A DNA stretch of 64,000 bases from Fukatsuia anoeciicola. GTDB taxonomy: Bacteria > Pseudomonadota > Gammaproteobacteria > Enterobacterales > Enterobacteriaceae. This document shows positions 1 through 10,854 of this stretch, in pieces (the first letter of the stretch is position 1; each line of letters begins with the position of its first letter). The stretch covers positions 310,001 through 374,000 of the forward strand of contig NZ_OZ060923.1 in assembly GCF_964059965.1 (NCBI RefSeq), given 5' to 3'. Below the pieces are notes generated by a model. It searched no databases. It worked only from the letters and a program-made list of their open reading frames with translations, and was not told where the DNA came from. Made by a program: the position numbers and the translations under genes.

Positions 1-1190
1 TGTTATTTATAATAACTATCTATTTAAAATATTTTAGGTATTAAATCTTAGCTATTCTAGATATGTAAAATATTATTATTAATATTACACCAAAAATACT
101 AATAATAAGTAATAATTCTTAATGGTACTAATAAATTAATATATACTTTATAGTTACTAAAAAAATGTAATTTATAGTATTTAAGCTACTATTTTATAGT
201 AAAATTCAATATATTTCAATGTATAAGAGATATTCTAATAATTCTGCTAAATACTAAGTATCCTATGCTAATAATTCTTAGAATAGTTTTCTATAATATA
301 TAGTAATACTATTACTATATATTTAGTAGTGACTTTATTAGATATTAAATAATGTTAATTTATTTAACTCACTACTTTAGATCATTATTTATTATACTAA
401 AGTGTATTACTATTTATATACAGACTAGAACTTATTTTTTTAATAGCTATATATATTAATAATATATAATAGATAAATAATATTTATATCATAAAATAAT
501 AAATTGTTCATATATCATATGTAAGTTGTAGTAATATTACTATTATAATGATATCACTATATCAAACATAAATAAATTTAAGTTAAAGCATTTTATAGAG
601 ATATAAATATACATAATTATTAGATTTTTTTATTTTTTATATCCCTAATAATTTAATCTTATCTCTTAAAATTTAAAAGAATATACAGATAATTAAACAT
701 CACCTTAAATTTTTTATACTATTTTAATATAGTATTACTAATACTCAACGTTATGCTTTTAATGTATTTTTATTTTTAATATAATATAATACTATTAATA
801 ATTTTACTTAGACTAATACTCTTTTTATTCTCTTTAATTTTTTTATATTTACTAACTTTTTATTATAGAAGAATCTATAGTTGCAAAAAAGAAATTAATA
901 TTATTAATGATATTGACGAAACTTATTAAAAAATTAACTAAATGATTTTTATCTTTAGTTTATTTACTATCCGTTTTAATTAATAAATAGATAAAATAAA
1001 AATTATCATAATATAAATTATTTTAAGTTAAGCAATATCAGATCTTATCCTATTACTATTAATTTTTTATATGACCATATGCTAAAAATTTATAAATTAT
1101 CATTAAGTTTTTTTATCATTAATATTTTACTTACTAAGTAGATTTTTTGTAGATTCATAATCTAATATAAAATATTATGCTAATATGTTA
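1..1190. other. Gene-free AT-rich DNA
   Basis: No coding region, RNA gene or conserved motif is visible on either strand, and stop codons are dense in all frames. The stretch contains one copy of a dispersed repeat (about 300-580). Its composition matches the other decayed spacers in the window, so it is probably eroded former coding DNA whose identity is lost. Confidence 0.6.
300..580 (+). repeat. Dispersed repeat family B, copy 1
   Basis: This segment resembles 19830-20085 and 57905-58160 in the same orientation. Shared blocks include ATATTTAGTAGT near the left end, AATGTTAATTTATTTAA in the middle (shared with the 19.8 kb copy) and an ACTTATTTT block to the right. The copies differ by many substitutions and small indels, so they are old. 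No open reading frame runs through them. Origin unknown: it could be a decayed mobile element or a duplicated gene flank. Confidence 0.55.
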
Positions 1191-1214
1191 AAAAACCCGT
1201 CACTAGACGGGTTT
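1191..1214 (-). terminator. Rho-independent terminator of cspC
   Basis: A perfect 9-bp stem, AAACCCGTC pairing with GACGGGTTT around a 4-base loop, lies 9 bases past the cspC stop codon. Read on the minus strand it runs straight into a T tract (bases 1195-1191). Its GC content stands far above the surrounding DNA, which supports selection on it. Confidence 0.88.
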
Positions 1215-1223
1215 ATAATTGAT

Positions 1224-1433
1224 TCATATAACATTAACATTTGCTGCGGAAGGGCCTTTTTGTCCATCCTGAATTTCAAATTCTACAATCTGACCTTCTG
1301 CTAAAGTTTTAAATCCATTACTTTGAATTGCAGAGAAATGTACAAATACATCTTTGCTACCATCAGATGGCGTAATAAAACCAAACCCCTTAGACTCGTT
1401 GAACCACTTAACTTGACCTTTTATCTTTGCCAT
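1224..1433 (-). CDS. cspC: Cold-shock-like RNA chaperone CspC
   Basis: A 69-residue single cold-shock domain protein that binds single-stranded RNA and melts secondary structure in the cytoplasm. RNP1 (KGFGFI) and RNP2 (VFVHF) are intact. Residues that separate the E. coli paralogues favour CspC over CspE, for example the start MAKIKGQVKWFN and the segment QDGQKGPSAANV. The length equals the family norm. The start is supported by an AAAGGA ribosome site 9 bases upstream and by exact N-terminal agreement with the family. A damaged yobF precedes it, as in the E. coli yobF-cspC operon, and a strong terminator follows. It is the only intact gene in the first 7 kb. Confidence 0.95.
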   Translation of the reverse strand: MAKIKGQVKWFNESKGFGFITPSDGSKDVFVHFSAIQSNGFKTLAEGQIVEFEIQDGQKGPSAANVNVI

Positions 1434-1447
1434 CTTGAGTATTTCCT

Positions 1448-1591
1448 TTAGATTATTTTATTCGCCCGTAGGCATTTAAATAGATAAACTTGAGTCGTTA
1501 CTGTTTGAGGCACTAAGATAAAGATCAACAGAGAAACGATATCCACGATAACGCTTTTACTCAGAACTTCTTTACTAAAAATGCCACATAT
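1448..1591 (-). pseudogene. yobF: yobF relic upstream of cspC
   Basis: The 47-codon frame before cspC has the length of E. coli YobF, a small stress-associated protein. Its first codons read CGIFSKEVLSK and its last read CLRANKII, both YobF-like and in the same frame. The middle (YRFSVDLYLSAS) matches YobF only in another frame, so two compensating indels have scrambled the core. The expected start codon is now ATA. An ATG one base further in is out of frame and hits a stop after four codons. It ends 14 bases before the cspC start. It is probably dead as a protein but may persist as the cspC leader. Confidence 0.7.
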
Positions 1592-1624
1592 ATACAGAAC
1601 TTTACCTCATTTTACCCATGATTG

Positions 1625-1652
1625 TTATTACATACTCTTAATGCGTTGGCAA
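1625..1652 (-). promoter_or_regulatory. Candidate sigma-70 promoter for yobF-cspC
   Basis: On the minus strand a TTGCCA box (1652-1647) and a TAATAA box (1630-1625) are separated by 16 bases, about 35 bases before the yobF position. The block from roughly 1450 to 1680 is clearly less AT-rich than the flanking spacer. The call rests on motif match and position only. Confidence 0.4.
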
Positions 1653-1947
1653 GTTATTTTAATTGCCCGCATTTTTATTATACATATTTTAATGTTACTA
1701 ATTTAAAACAATGTATAAATAAACTACATCTTGTCAGATGTCCAGTCTATTTTAATGTAATGTCTAATTATTAGCTTTGATGGATATATTAAAATTTTTA
1801 CTATATTTACTTATAATTTATCATTATAGTTCTATAAAATGATATCGCTTAAGTTTTAAGATAAAATTAGACTCTATTAATTTTAAAATTTATTATTAAA
1901 TAATATTTTTTAGGTTAATGATATACTTAATAGACAAGCTTTAAAAT

Positions 1948-1979
1948 AAGATTTACTATTACACTTCATAGTAAATCTT
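1948..1979. repeat. Inverted repeat, 12-bp arms
   Basis: AAGATTTACTAT and its exact reverse complement flank an 8-base spacer. It stands in gene-free DNA about 360 bases upstream of the yobF relic. It could be a surviving terminator hairpin of a lost gene. No T tract clearly follows it on either side. Confidence 0.5.
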
Positions 1980-4156
1980 TAAGTCATATAACATATTATA
2001 TAAATTTTATTCTTTAAAACAAAAAAAATCTACAATAAATTAATCTAAAAATGAATTATATTCATAACTTTATTTCTTCTATTTATGCTAAATATATAAA
2101 TTATTTATTTTAGATATATTACAATAAATGCTTTATTTTATATAATTATAATGTTATATATAACTAAAAATTGTTAAGATTTTCTTTAATTTAACATATA
2201 CTAAATAGTAAACTATATAATTTATTATATACTTAGTATAAGTGCTGAGTCTATGGTAATAGAATCTTTATTATAATTAGAGATTATCTATCGTAAGTAT
2301 TTTTACTATAAAATAATAATAAAAATTTAGTATGCATTATGCAATTTATATAAAATAGTAGAACTTATTATTTACTATAAATATTAGAATTTAAATTCTA
2401 GAATCTAAATTAAGAATAATTTTATGTTTAGTTTTTTAGTTTTAGTTTTACTATAAATATTTTTATTTATTATAAATTTTATTATATTTTTTTACTTTTA
2501 ACTTGCTTATATTATAATTATTTTTTATTTTAACATAAAAAAATTTTTTATTACAAATTACTTATATTCTAATTAATTAATAACAATAATATTTTATTTG
2601 CCTGGATACATTAGTGTTCTTAGTAAAAAGTAAACAATTCAAACAGAATTATCTACTTTATACTAGATAAGATAGAAAAAATTTGTATTAGAATAGTAAG
2701 TAATCTTACTTAATTAAGTTTTATTAGAATTTTTAATTATTATAAACTTATTTTTTATTTTTTATATGTTTTTAGTAGAAAAATATATTATTATATAAAT
2801 ATTCATAAAAGTATTAGTTAATTAAATATATTGTTACTAGAATTAATGTAAGAAAATAAAATAAATAATAATTATTGTAAGGACATTAAATTACTTTGAA
2901 ACTATGCTATATACCTTCGAGTATTTTATTTATGAAATTTTCGATTTATTAAGTAAATTACTAGCTAGTTAATTATTAAAATCAATATAACCAAAATTAT
3001 AAATAAATTAAATATATTATTTAAAGATTAAATAATTAATTAGAACGTTAATAGATATGGTAGTACTGAAAATAATATGAATAAAATTAGAATTCTATAT
3101 TTATTTATTTTTGCTAGCATTTTTAGTAGATATTCTTATAATAAGATTAAATAATATCTATTTATTATAGCAAACTATATGTTATATATTAATAATGTTA
3201 AATTAATATTGTTATGCTTATAATTATTACTACTTAAAATATCTTATTTTATAAAAATTACTATAAAAGACCATCTCCTTTAATCACTTAATCTAAGGAT
3301 AAAATAATAATAATATTTTTAATAAACTAATTAATAGTTTCAGAAAAAATATTATATAGTTTCTTTGATTCTGCAATAGACATTTTATTATCTTAAAATT
3401 ACCAAAAGAAATACATTAATAACTATTAACATTAATAATCTACTAAATATCATATAGTAAAAATATACTACAACTTTATAGAATAGTGACTAATTATAAT
3501 AGATTGGTTGTAATTAAAGATTAATAAATAATCATTGAAAATTATACGAACAATCGTCATAATTCTAATAATTAGAAACTAAAAAATTTAATTTTTTCAA
3601 GTAGGTTTATATTAATAAAAAATTAATTTAATTAATTAGTACAAAAAGTAGCAACAAAAAAATTTAAGTAAATATTTTAGGTCATCAATACTAGATATAG
3701 ACATCTATTGCAGTTAGCTCAGTTATATCAACTAAGATAATATTACTTAACAATTTTAATCAAATAAAAATAGTTAAATTATCTTAATATTTATTAGTAA
3801 AATTACTTAATAAGTCTAATACTAAATTTTTAATAACTATTTTACTTAATTAACATATAATCAATAAGTAATAAAAACTATAATTGTTTATCTTAAAAAT
3901 ATTAATAGACCAACTATTTTAATTATTTTTATAATATTAATAAATAACCACGTATCAATAGAGTAACCTAAAATGGTTAATTAAATATGTTATTTTAATC
4001 TATATTTTAATGTTAAAAATCTATAATTACTATTTTATTATACTCTAATGTTTCGATCAATAAATTTTTAGAGTAATAACTTAGTTTATAATTTATTTAA
4101 AATTTTTATATCTACTATATATTAGTCAAATAATTTGTTAGATACACTAAAAATAG

Positions 4157-4190
4157 GTATTATCTTATATAAATTTATATAAGATAATAC
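4157..4190. repeat. Perfect 34-bp palindrome
   Basis: The left arm GTATTATCTTATATAAA (17 bases) is followed directly by its exact reverse complement, with no spacer. A T-rich run (ATTTTTCTATTTTTT) follows on the plus strand and an A-rich run precedes it, so it could act as a terminator in both directions. No adjacent gene exists for it to serve. Confidence 0.7.
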
Positions 4191-7100
4191 ATTTTTCTAT
4201 TTTTTGTGTTAATACAATAAAAAATATTAAAATTAATGTAATAATTTCTTGTTATTTTGTCTTTAAGTAATAGTAATATTACTATATTAATTTATGTCTA
4301 GCTTATATTATTGATTATATAAATTGATATAATCTAATTGTTTTTAATATTCTTATGCTTGTTAACATAACACATTACTAGCTTGTTATTTTGTTACTTT
4401 AATATTACTAAATATGGTTCGATATAAATCAAAAAAATCATTTTATATAGCATTTTGCTATAATTTAGCATATGATAAGGAGTTATATATTTATTTTTCT
4501 TTTATTAATGATATTTTATTGTTAGATCAATCTTAATTAACCAATTTTATATTTACACAGAATTTATAAGAATATAATTTGGTTTTTATAACTTAAATCT
4601 TTTATTATAACCTAATACAATATATTATAGATGACTATAATATATTTATAGTATAATTTATTTTTAAAATAATTAATATTTAGAATATATATTTCTTATC
4701 TTTATAAATTTAAATTATAAATTTTTGAGTAGTTATTTCTTTAATAATAATCGTATTAATTAATACTAGGTAGCCTATTTTAGTAAAGTCTATTGTTATA
4801 AAAAGCAAATTCCATGTTAGTAATAAAATAATATAGATATTAAATTAATATATAAATACAGTTAATTCTTTTTATACAAATTTTAGGCTTTAATTATGTT
4901 ATAGTTATAAGATTATAATCTTATATATAAGTTTACATGATAAGTAGCAATTTAGAAAAATTCTTGACGTATATTATGATTAGATTTAAATAATCCTTCT
5001 AAAAATATAGAGTATTGTAGTACTAATGGTGCTACAAATACTACGAATTTTATATAATAATAAATAGTACAAATAACTATTGCATAATGATTAGATTTAA
5101 GTAAAGCTTGTAAATGATAGCAAAAAAAATTTATTGGTACCATTTTATATCTGTAATCTTTGTGAAAAAACTTTACAATATAGTTTATCTTTAAATTAAT
5201 AATATATTTTTTAGAATATAAGATATAGTTACTTTATTATAAATGGTATTAAAATAGTATTTGCAAGTGCTCGTCATGCATAGTGACATTATACACCATA
5301 TTATTTTATTAACTTTCATCTTATTTTTTAATGAAAGTAATTTCAGGATAATTCATGTAATTTAGCCCAAAAAAATTTATTGAATATATATATTTGTAAT
5401 ACAGTTTAGTGTTTTACTAGATTATTATTAATTAAGTTAAAATTAAACGGTTTCACAATTTCAGTAATATTTTACTAAACATATGCTTTACACGTTTTAA
5501 TATTTAACATTTCTTCATATAACAATAATATTATTTTAAAACTTCTAGTTTTTATGCTGCACAAATTAACTTTGCCTCTTTACTTAATACTAATATTATT
5601 TACTCTAACGAATATACATTTTCTTAGTTAAATTATATAGTAAACACTATATAGCATTATTATCTGTGTAAATAATATGAATTAGTAGTAATATTTATTT
5701 ACTTATTTTTTATAATTAATCTATATAAATCAACTATAGCTAAATTTATTTAATTAATACTTACTAAATTTATTGTTTAATTTATTATTAATATAATAAT
5801 TTAATAAAAAACCTACTAAAAAACTCATATGTGTTAAGTTTATACTTATATAATTATAATTATAATTATATAGAATTTCTTTAATGCTTTTCTTAATTTC
5901 TATATAATAACCTAGAGTTAAAAAATTTATTTTTATAACTAATAATTTTATTTTATTATAGATAGAATTTATCACTAAGTTTACCTTAATCATGTTACAT
6001 ATAAATATTTTCTTTGAATACAAACAGTTTTTTAGACAGTTTATCTAAAATATTTTTGGATTACTTAATATAAAGTTATTAAAAAACATAGTGTAATTTT
6101 AATTAAATATTAGAATTTAGCTTTATTTTATAGTATCTAGTTTATATTATTTATAGTCCATACAAGAAAATAATTACGGTGACTATTAATGAGTATGTAT
6201 TTTATCTAGTTAGAATTATAAGAAAAAGTTATAAAATATTATAAGTAAATGATCAATCATATTATTTTTATAATAAACTCTAATTTATATAAACTTAGGA
6301 TATATATCCTCTAATGAGATTAGATTTACTTATAATATTTATACAATATAATAAATTTGCTATGTAGCATAATAAATTTTTAAGAAAAGTAATAATTTTA
6401 GTAACATAATATATTATTACTTAATTTTAAAAATTAAAATATTCCTACTATACTTTTATATATTTTTATACTAAATATGACTTTTAAATTCATGTTAAAT
6501 TAATACTTAATTAAAATCTTAATTATAACAGAATATTGTTTATTATAAAAATTACTAATATAATCTTTTATTAAAATAAATTGTAGTTTTTTGTTTATTT
6601 ATATTTTTATTATACCTTAAAAATTAATAATAATGCCATCTCAAATTAAAAACTAATTAAAAATAGGCTAAATTAAAAACAAGAATAATTGTCTCTAATA
6701 TCTTTTTATTTAATGACTCTTTTAAACTACTTTTTAGCTACTATTCACTAGATATAATTATTTTAATGCTAATCTTTATTAAATCTTGTAATTATAATAG
6801 TAATGGCTTAATTAAAGATATAAAATTAATAATCTCTATTCAGTAATTAATTAGTTATTTTAGTAATTACTAGAAAAAACTATAATAAATCAATATTAGT
6901 AAATTAATTAAATATTGATTTTTACATAAATATTTAATGTTGAAAGTTTATTATAATAGAAATTACTAAAAAATATCTATAATTATTATATATTATTCAG
7001 TAATCCTTGGAAAAGATTCATAGAAACTATCAAATTAAGTTTTATTGAAAAAATGATATTAATCATACTTATTTATTTTTTTATTAGCATTAACATTAAC

Positions 7101-7452
7101 ATAAATTTTTTACTACTAATTAAATAATCATATTAGTTAATACTTATTAGTTAAAATACCTTGCTATTTAAATTACCAGGTTTAACTGTATCATTTTTAT
7201 GGATTATAAAATCTTTTTATTTAAGTTATGAACTACTTCAAAAAATATTAAGCTCTTATAAAATTATTATTCGTTATTAATTATATTTTTGTGTATTATT
7301 ATCAATAAAAATATTTTTTCTATAAGACTTGCTGTTACAGAAAATTCTCGTATACTAGGTTCTAGTATGTTAGTAGATGATTATAAATAAAATACTTTTT
7401 GTTTATAAAGCATTACTGTATAGTACTATCAAAGATAATTTAGATGCCTAAA

Positions 7453-7528
<76 letters not shown>

Positions 7529-7694
7529 ATTTTTTAATTTTATTTCAATTATTTATAATACATATTATAGATTATAATTGACCTAATTATTAAAAAATAA
7601 TTTCGTTAGTAAACTATCTATATAAGATCTTTCTTATATGACTAATAATCAATTTATAGTAATATTATATATTTGATTAATTTTATTTTATACA

Positions 7695-8340
7695 TAAAGA
7701 TAAGAATATTTCTTATAAAGTAATAAATTATAAAAGAAATTAGCGTTTAAAGGTAATTAACTTTTATTAAAGAGAAAAAATAATTAATCAATAGATAAGT
7801 ATAAATAAATAATAGCAGCTAAAACTTAGGTTATGTTTAAGGATTATTAATAAATAATTCCTAACATCTATAAGAGTATCGTATTTATTTTTTGTTAACT
7901 AAAACTATAGGATAAGTAATAGTTGTATGTTAAAAAATAACATATAGTGTCAGTATATACTTAGTAACTATTACTAATAAATATTATTAATGAATGTTAT
8001 CTATAATTTTAGATTGCTTAAGGGTTTTATGTATAAATATATCTATTACTATTTTAATAGTAATAGATATAAATTAATTAGGATTAGTAAAATTTATTTA
8101 AATTTAATACTACTTAAAAAATAAAGAAAAAATTTTTCAATATAAAAAGATAATATAATAATTATAAATTATTAATTTAGCATACATTAAATAAAAATAC
8201 TATTAGTATAATTAAATAATTTAAAGTTACATTAGATTTTTACTAAAATAGATAATAATAGTTTGAATTAAAATGTAATCTAACTATAGTAATTTATAAT
8301 ATAAAAATTAGATAAATAAGAGTTTTAGAAGAGGTTTAAT
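7695..8340 (+). repeat. Dispersed repeat family A, longest copy
   Basis: Three other places match successive parts of this segment. 50105-50320 (inverted) matches its left third, 39625-39779 matches 8008-8163, and 44794-44982 matches 8147-8340. Shared blocks include AAACTTAGGTTATGTTT, GTATAAATATATCT and AAATTAGATAAATAAGAG. By eye, identity is roughly 80-85 per cent with scattered indels. No frame stays open and no terminal inverted repeats or target duplications are apparent. It may be a decayed mobile element or a duplicated non-coding block. Confidence 0.65.
8038..8071. repeat. Perfect hairpin inside repeat A
   Basis: The 15-base arm ATATCTATTACTATT and its exact reverse complement flank a 2-base loop, and the stem extends by one further pair. 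The copy at 39.65 kb keeps the right arm but has lost part of the left arm, so the hairpin is intact only here. Confidence 0.6.
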
Positions 8341-9496
8341 ATGCATGTATATAAATTAAATATGTTAGTTATAGATTTTTTGCTATGATTAATTAGACAT
8401 TAATAGAAATGTAGTACTTTTACATTTAGCTATAACTATGAAATATTTATTTATAAATAGCTATATAGATAGCTTGTTTATTATAAATTAATATCAAGAA
8501 AAATATATTGCTTAAGTAATTAATCGTTTTTAACATGTAATATATATTGAAATAAAATATAAATTACTATAAATAAATTTTTTTATTATATATTAATTAT
8601 AAGTATAAAATAATATAGTAATAATTACTAAATCAATCAATAATCAAATTCTTATAACTAATAAAAATAAATATTTTTTATGTATAACTATCTTAATATA
8701 TCTAACAGAAATACACTAATGCTATACTACTAAATTAGTAATAAAAGTTATAATTATATTACTGTAAAAATAAATAATATTAGAATTAAAAACTTTAAAA
8801 TTAGTTTTACGCCTATTAACTTAAGATAAGATTTTTATATCCTAAATTACTTTATAATGTTGAAATCATAGCTTAATTGGATTTAAATAGTATAATTACT
8901 TAATCTATATTAAGGTCTATTATAGTAAATGAGTAATATTTATTATATACTAATATAGTGTGATAAAATTATATTTATACTAAGTAATTTATTAATAGTG
9001 CCTATATTTTGTTAGAAAATAATTTTTTAGATTATTATAGGTAACAAGTTTTTATATTATCTTATCGATGTTACTTTTAATAATAACTTTAATACTAGAA
9101 AGCGTAGTACTTACTATGTAGTTTTTAATTAAACAATTAACTTATTATATATTTTAATAGAAAACTTGATTGTTTATTAATAATCATAGAATTAGAAGCA
9201 ACTTATATAGATTAAATATATTTACTATTATAAATAGTATCTAATTAAACTATTAACTATAGGTTTATCTATGTAGAAAATGCTAACATAAATATAAATA
9301 AATTACTATTTCTATCATCTATAGTTTACTATAATAAAGACTATGAACATCTAATTTATTATCAATAAGTAACTTGTTGCTTACCATATTTTTTATAATT
9401 GATATTTTATGAATATTACTTTTATAAATATAGATATATTTTCTATAGTAATTACTAAATCTATAATTAAGAAATGAGTTTAAGTATTTCCTGTAT

Positions 9497-10543
9497 CTAA
9501 CGTTTTACACGTTTAATAAAACGTGCTACACGCCAAGCTTGTTTAATACAATAACTATACACTAAAAATACTAGCAAAAATAATAACAACATTATCCATT
9601 CTGACATAAAAGTTAGATATTCACCCATCATACCTATGGCAGTAAGCAATACAGCGATTAATGTAATTAATATAAAAGCTTGTTTTGATGTGAAACCAGC
9701 TCGCATAATTAGATGATGAATATGTTGACGATCAGGCAAAAAGGGGTTCATACCTTTACGCAGACGGCGGTACATAATAGCAATCATATCTATCAGAGGA
9801 ATGGCAATAATCCATAATGCAGTAACTGGTTTAATTGGATGCGAAATACCCTGTGTAGTTTGTAATAATAACCACATTGTGGTAAAACCAATTAATGTAC
9901 TACCTGCATCACCCATAAAAACCTTATAGCGATGTCCTAATAAACCGAGATTTAGTAAAATATATGGTATAATAGCAGCGATCATAGTAAAGCACCATGA
10001 AGCAACTTCGAAGTAGTTTTTTTGATATAATAATATACCTAATGCACTAAAAGAAATACAAGATATACTGCCTAATAAACCATCTATCCCATCAATCATA
10101 TTAAAAGCATTAATTAACGCCCAAACGGAAAGTAGTGTAATCACACAAGAAAAATGTCCTAATACTAATTCCCAAGAACCAAATACATGACCAAAACTAT
10201 ATATATATAACCCAGCATAAACCATCATCATAATACCTACCAAAGCTTGTACTAAAGCACGGATCTTGATACTTAAATCAAATCTATCATCTAATACACC
10301 TATTAGCACTAATACGCCTGCACAGACTAAATAGAGTCTAAAATGAGGAATATTCTGACTACTACTTAGAAAAGCAAAACAAATACTTGCATAAACCGAG
10401 ATACCACCAACTAAAGGGATTAGACCTTGATGACACTTACGATGATTAGGTTTGTCAACTAAACCAACCTTTTTTGCCACTATGCGTGCGAAAAACAAAA
10501 AGACTAGAGAAAATAGGAAAATAATTAGTATTTCTATACTCAT
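9497..10543 (-). CDS. wecA: Undecaprenyl-phosphate GlcNAc-1-phosphate transferase WecA
   Basis: An integral membrane enzyme that transfers GlcNAc-1-phosphate from UDP-GlcNAc to undecaprenyl phosphate, the first lipid-linked step of enterobacterial common antigen and many O antigens. Many hydrophobic helices are visible. The family motifs LDDRFD, NAFNMIDGIDGLLG, VFMGDAGS and DRQHIHHLI are intact. At 348 residues it is about 19 shorter than E. coli WecA, mainly at the basic C-terminal tail. It follows rho as in E. coli, but wzzE and the other wec genes that should follow are gone. Either the other genes lie elsewhere, or the lipid intermediate has another use. Confidence 0.93.
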   Translation of the reverse strand: MSIEILIIFLFSLVFLFFARIVAKKVGLVDKPNHRKCHQGLIPLVGGISVYASICFAFLSSSQNIPHFRLYLVCAGVLVLIGVLDDRFDLSIKIRALVQALVGIMMMVYAGLYIYSFGHVFGSWELVLGHFSCVITLLSVWALINAFNMIDGIDGLLGSISCISFSALGILLYQKNYFEVASWCFTMIAAIIPYILLNLGLLGHRYKVFMGDAGSTLIGFTTMWLLLQTTQGISHPIKPVTALWIIAIPLIDMIAIMYRRLRKGMNPFLPDRQHIHHLIMRAGFTSKQAFILITLIAVLLTAIGMMGEYLTFMSEWIMLLLFLLVFLVYSYCIKQAWRVARFIKRVKR

Positions 10544-10854
10544 TGTGAGTAAAAATCTCGTTTAGCAGCACTTAGAAAAAAATAAATTTCACTCTTTAGG
10601 TTTCTAAGTACCTTAATAAATCTCTTAAGAAACCTAATATATTATGCTAGTTTAGCTTTAAGAATTTTTCCATCTTTAAACAATAACTATGAATAGGATT
10701 TTTTTATAAATCTACTATTATTATAAAACTACACGTTGTAAATTTTATATTATCTAATATTTGTAATTACATATGTATTTTGTATTCTGTGGATTCCTAT
10801 GCTTGAAGTATTTAGAATTTATTCTAAATAGCACCTTAACTTTTAATAAAGTTA
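10544..10854. other. rho-wecA intergenic spacer
   Basis: About 310 bases separate the rho stop codon from the wecA start on the minus strand. The only structure seen is an imperfect inverted repeat at 10597-10636. No promoter stands out, so wecA may depend partly on read-through from rho. Confidence 0.5.
10597..10636 (-). terminator. Possible hairpin between rho and wecA
   Basis: TAGGTTTCTAAG pairs with CTTAAGAAACCTA (one bulged A) around a 15-base loop. The stem is the only GC-containing structure in the gap and lies downstream of rho in its direction of transcription. There is no clean T tract immediately after it, so a terminator role is only a possibility. Confidence 0.3.

Larger units (their letters stand above)
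1653..7452. other. 5.8-kb gene-free AT-rich region
   Basis: No gene is recognisable. Short frames at 4952-5143 and 5754-6023 (minus strand) have low-complexity products rich in I, N, Y and K that I could not relate to any family. Perfect or near-perfect palindromes occur at 1948-1979 and 4157-4190. A few patches are less AT-rich (for example 4950-5150 and 5265-5295) and may be older pseudogene remnants. Confidence 0.6.
7529..9496. other. Gene-free AT-rich region downstream of wecA
   Basis: In E. coli the region beyond wecA carries wzzE and the enterobacterial common antigen genes. No remnant of them is readable here. About 7695-8340 is the longest copy of dispersed repeat family A. The rest shows no coding or RNA signal. 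Confidence 0.6.

Noticed and set aside
3700..3760. TTAGCTCAGTT resembling a tRNA D arm
   Set aside because: No acceptor, anticodon or T arm with matching pairing is found around it, so it is not a tRNA.
4952..5143. 63-codon frame on the minus strand with hydrophobic segments
   Set aside because: No family resemblance, no convincing ribosome site, and the residue mix is what AT-rich random sequence yields. It may be a fragment of a lost gene, but nothing identifies it.
5754..6023. 89-codon frame on the minus strand
   Set aside because: The product is dominated by I, N, K and Y, includes a short ATAATT repeat and has no recognisable motif. Frames of this length are expected by chance in long spacers.
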